A DNA stretch of 61,214 bases, from positions 1 through 61,214 of the forward strand of contig NZ_AXAP01000049.1 of the NCBI RefSeq assembly GCF_000472865.1, written 5' to 3'. Below, piece by piece: positions 60,236 to 61,214 of this stretch. The DNA comes from Bradyrhizobium elkanii WSM2783 (GTDB lineage: Bacteria > Pseudomonadota > Alphaproteobacteria > Rhizobiales > Xanthobacteraceae). Below the pieces are notes generated by a model. That model did not search any database. It was not told the DNA's origin and saw only the letters and a program-made list of their open reading frames with translations. Made by a program: the position numbers and the translations under genes. Positions within the stretch are counted from its first letter, which is position 1. Each line of letters begins with the position of its first letter.

Positions 60236-61214
60236 AGCGTGGGAATCTTTAGGCAATGAGCATTTGCCACCGCGGCGGTGCTGTGATTCGATTGCATTGC
60301 GCGCGAGGCAGGGGCTGACGATGGCTGACGAGCAACTGTTCGAGGGATTACCGAAGCAGGAAAGACCGCAGGCCGAGGGGCGCGGTGCGCTGCGGCTGCG
60401 GGTGCCGGAACGCAGTCAGATCGGCATGCAGGTGGCGGCATTGGACGATCTGATTTCGGAGGATCATCCGGTCCGCTCAGTTTGGGCATTCGTCGAGGGG
60501 CTCGATGTGTCGGCGCTGCACGAGGTCATCAAGGCGCGCGAGGGTCAGCCTGGACATCCGCCAGCAGCGCCGGAACTGATGTTGGCGCTTTGGCTGTGGG
60601 CCACGGTCGATGGGGTGGGCAGCGCCCGCCAACTGGATCGGCTGTGCCGCGATCATCTGGTCTATCGCTGGTTATGCGGCGGGGTGTCGATGAACTATCA
60701 CAGCCTGTCGAACTTCCGGGTCGCGCATATGGCAGTTCTGGAGCGGCTTCTGGCGCAGGGCGTCGCGTCGATGGTGGAAGCTGGCTTGGTGTCGCTCGAC
60801 ACGTTGGCGCAGGATGGCTTGCGCCTGCGCGCTGAAGTCGAGACGGATCCGGCGGCTGGCGACCGTCGCCAGCGCGCGGCCAAGGAGCGTGGCGCCCGCG
60901 AGCGCGAGGCGCGGATCGCGGCGGCGCAGGCGCGCATGAAGGACCTGGAGGCCGAGCGGGAACGGCGCGAGAAGACCAACAAGAAACAGGTGGCCAAGCA
61001 GAAGGAGCCGCGCGCTTCGACCACCGATACCGACGCGCGGGTGATGAAGATGGCCGATGGTGGGTGGCGCCCGGCTTATAACATGCAGATTATATCGACG
61101 CCGGAACACCAGGTGATCGTTGCGGTCGACATCGACACCAGCGGCTCGGATCGCGGCCTGGCGCAACCGGGGATCGAGACGGTGCACGCTGAAGGCTATG
61201 AGCCCTCCAACTAT
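60236..61214 (+). mobile_element. Insertion sequence, IS1182-like, left part only
   Basis: Begins at or near AGCGTGGGAATCTTTAGG (boundary inferred from the broken repeat to its left), includes an 85-base leader and the transposase start, and continues past the window. The left end was not confirmed against a right-end inverted repeat. Confidence 0.6.
60321..61214 (+). CDS. IS1182-family transposase (C-terminus beyond window)
   Basis: 298 codons are visible from ATG 60321 without a stop. The N-terminal part has SQIGMQVAALDDLISEDHPVRSVWAFVE and LALWLWATVDGVGSARQLDRLC, then YRWLCGGVSMNYHSLSNFR and SLDTLAQDGLRLRAEV, with the first catalytic Asp in the QDG region. A long Arg/Glu/Lys coiled segment (about 185-225) is inserted before ARVMKMADGGWRPAYNMQI. 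This is the IS5/IS1182-type DDE transposase layout. The reading frame is intact as far as seen. The gene lies 184 bases after aapP. Confidence 0.85.
   Translation, partial: MADEQLFEGLPKQERPQAEGRGALRLRVPERSQIGMQVAALDDLISEDHPVRSVWAFVEGLDVSALHEVIKAREGQPGHPPAAPELMLALWLWATVDGVGSARQLDRLCRDHLVYRWLCGGVSMNYHSLSNFRVAHMAVLERLLAQGVASMVEAGLVSLDTLAQDGLRLRAEVETDPAAGDRRQRAAKERGAREREARIAAAQARMKDLEAERERREKTNKKQVAKQKEPRASTTDTDARVMKMADGGWRPAYNMQIISTPEHQVIVAVDIDTSGSDRGLAQPGIETVHAEGYEPSNY

Overview
The window looks like chromosome of an alphaproteobacterium of the Bradyrhizobium/Rhodopseudomonas group (Nitrobacteraceae). This rests on the very high G+C, the many small secreted or membrane proteins, dispersed imperfect-palindrome repeats between genes, an FNR/FixK-type box, a Tad pilus set, an Aap-type amino-acid importer and an orphan NodU-like carbamoyltransferase. 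It is an inference from gene content; no rRNA or other phylogenetic marker is present. Both ends are cut through transposase genes: an IS256-like one at the left edge and an IS1182-like one at the right edge.

Layout. 0-6.5 kb: IS256-like fragment, small hypotheticals, then a minus-strand phosphoketolase-acetate kinase operon (xfp-ackA) with a FixK/FNR-like box upstream. 6.5-12 kb: cyclase-family hydrolase with a clear terminator, secreted Gly/Arg/Tyr-rich protein, orphan carbamoyltransferase, OpgC-like membrane protein and an NDUFS4-like complex I accessory subunit. 12-19 kb: MarR/DUF2000 divergent pair, an Lrp-type regulator, and a TetR-controlled leucine-degradation operon (mccB-mccA-hmgL). 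19-20.1 kb: a low-G+C gene that appears to fuse an HD-type nucleotide hydrolase to a YwgA-like domain. 20.2-23.2 kb: a TRAP transporter (dctP-Q-M order). 23.4-30 kb: a stretch of small genes (MxKDx-repeat protein, DUF6481-like coiled coil, small membrane proteins, H-NS-like protein, low-molecular-weight phosphatase), a LuxR-type regulator and tRNA-Arg(TCT). 30-38.5 kb: a TIGR04325-like methyltransferase, then alpha-2-macroglobulin and penicillin-binding protein 1C, translationally coupled. 38.6-42.4 kb: four linked membrane/sugar genes (GT39/ArnT-like, PAP2, GT2, LAB_N) that look like an envelope, probably lipid A, modification operon. 42.4-46.4 kb: MocR regulator divergent from a cupin-CMD pair, gene remnants, a Tat-exported cupin-like protein and an EF-hand protein. 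46.4-54 kb: Na/Pi symporter family protein, PilZ protein, tadD, and cpaB-C-D-E of a Tad pilus. 54-60.1 kb: metC-like lyase, divergent from the complete aapJQMP ABC importer.

Functional themes are carbon overflow (phosphoketolase, acetate kinase), branched-chain amino-acid catabolism and amino-acid import, envelope remodelling (OpgC, A2M-PBP1C, lipid A operon) and surface attachment (Tad). The strongest candidate for something unfamiliar is the HD-YwgA fusion gene at 19008-20093. The second is the lipid A-type operon. No CRISPR array, phage module or toxin-antitoxin pair was recognised.
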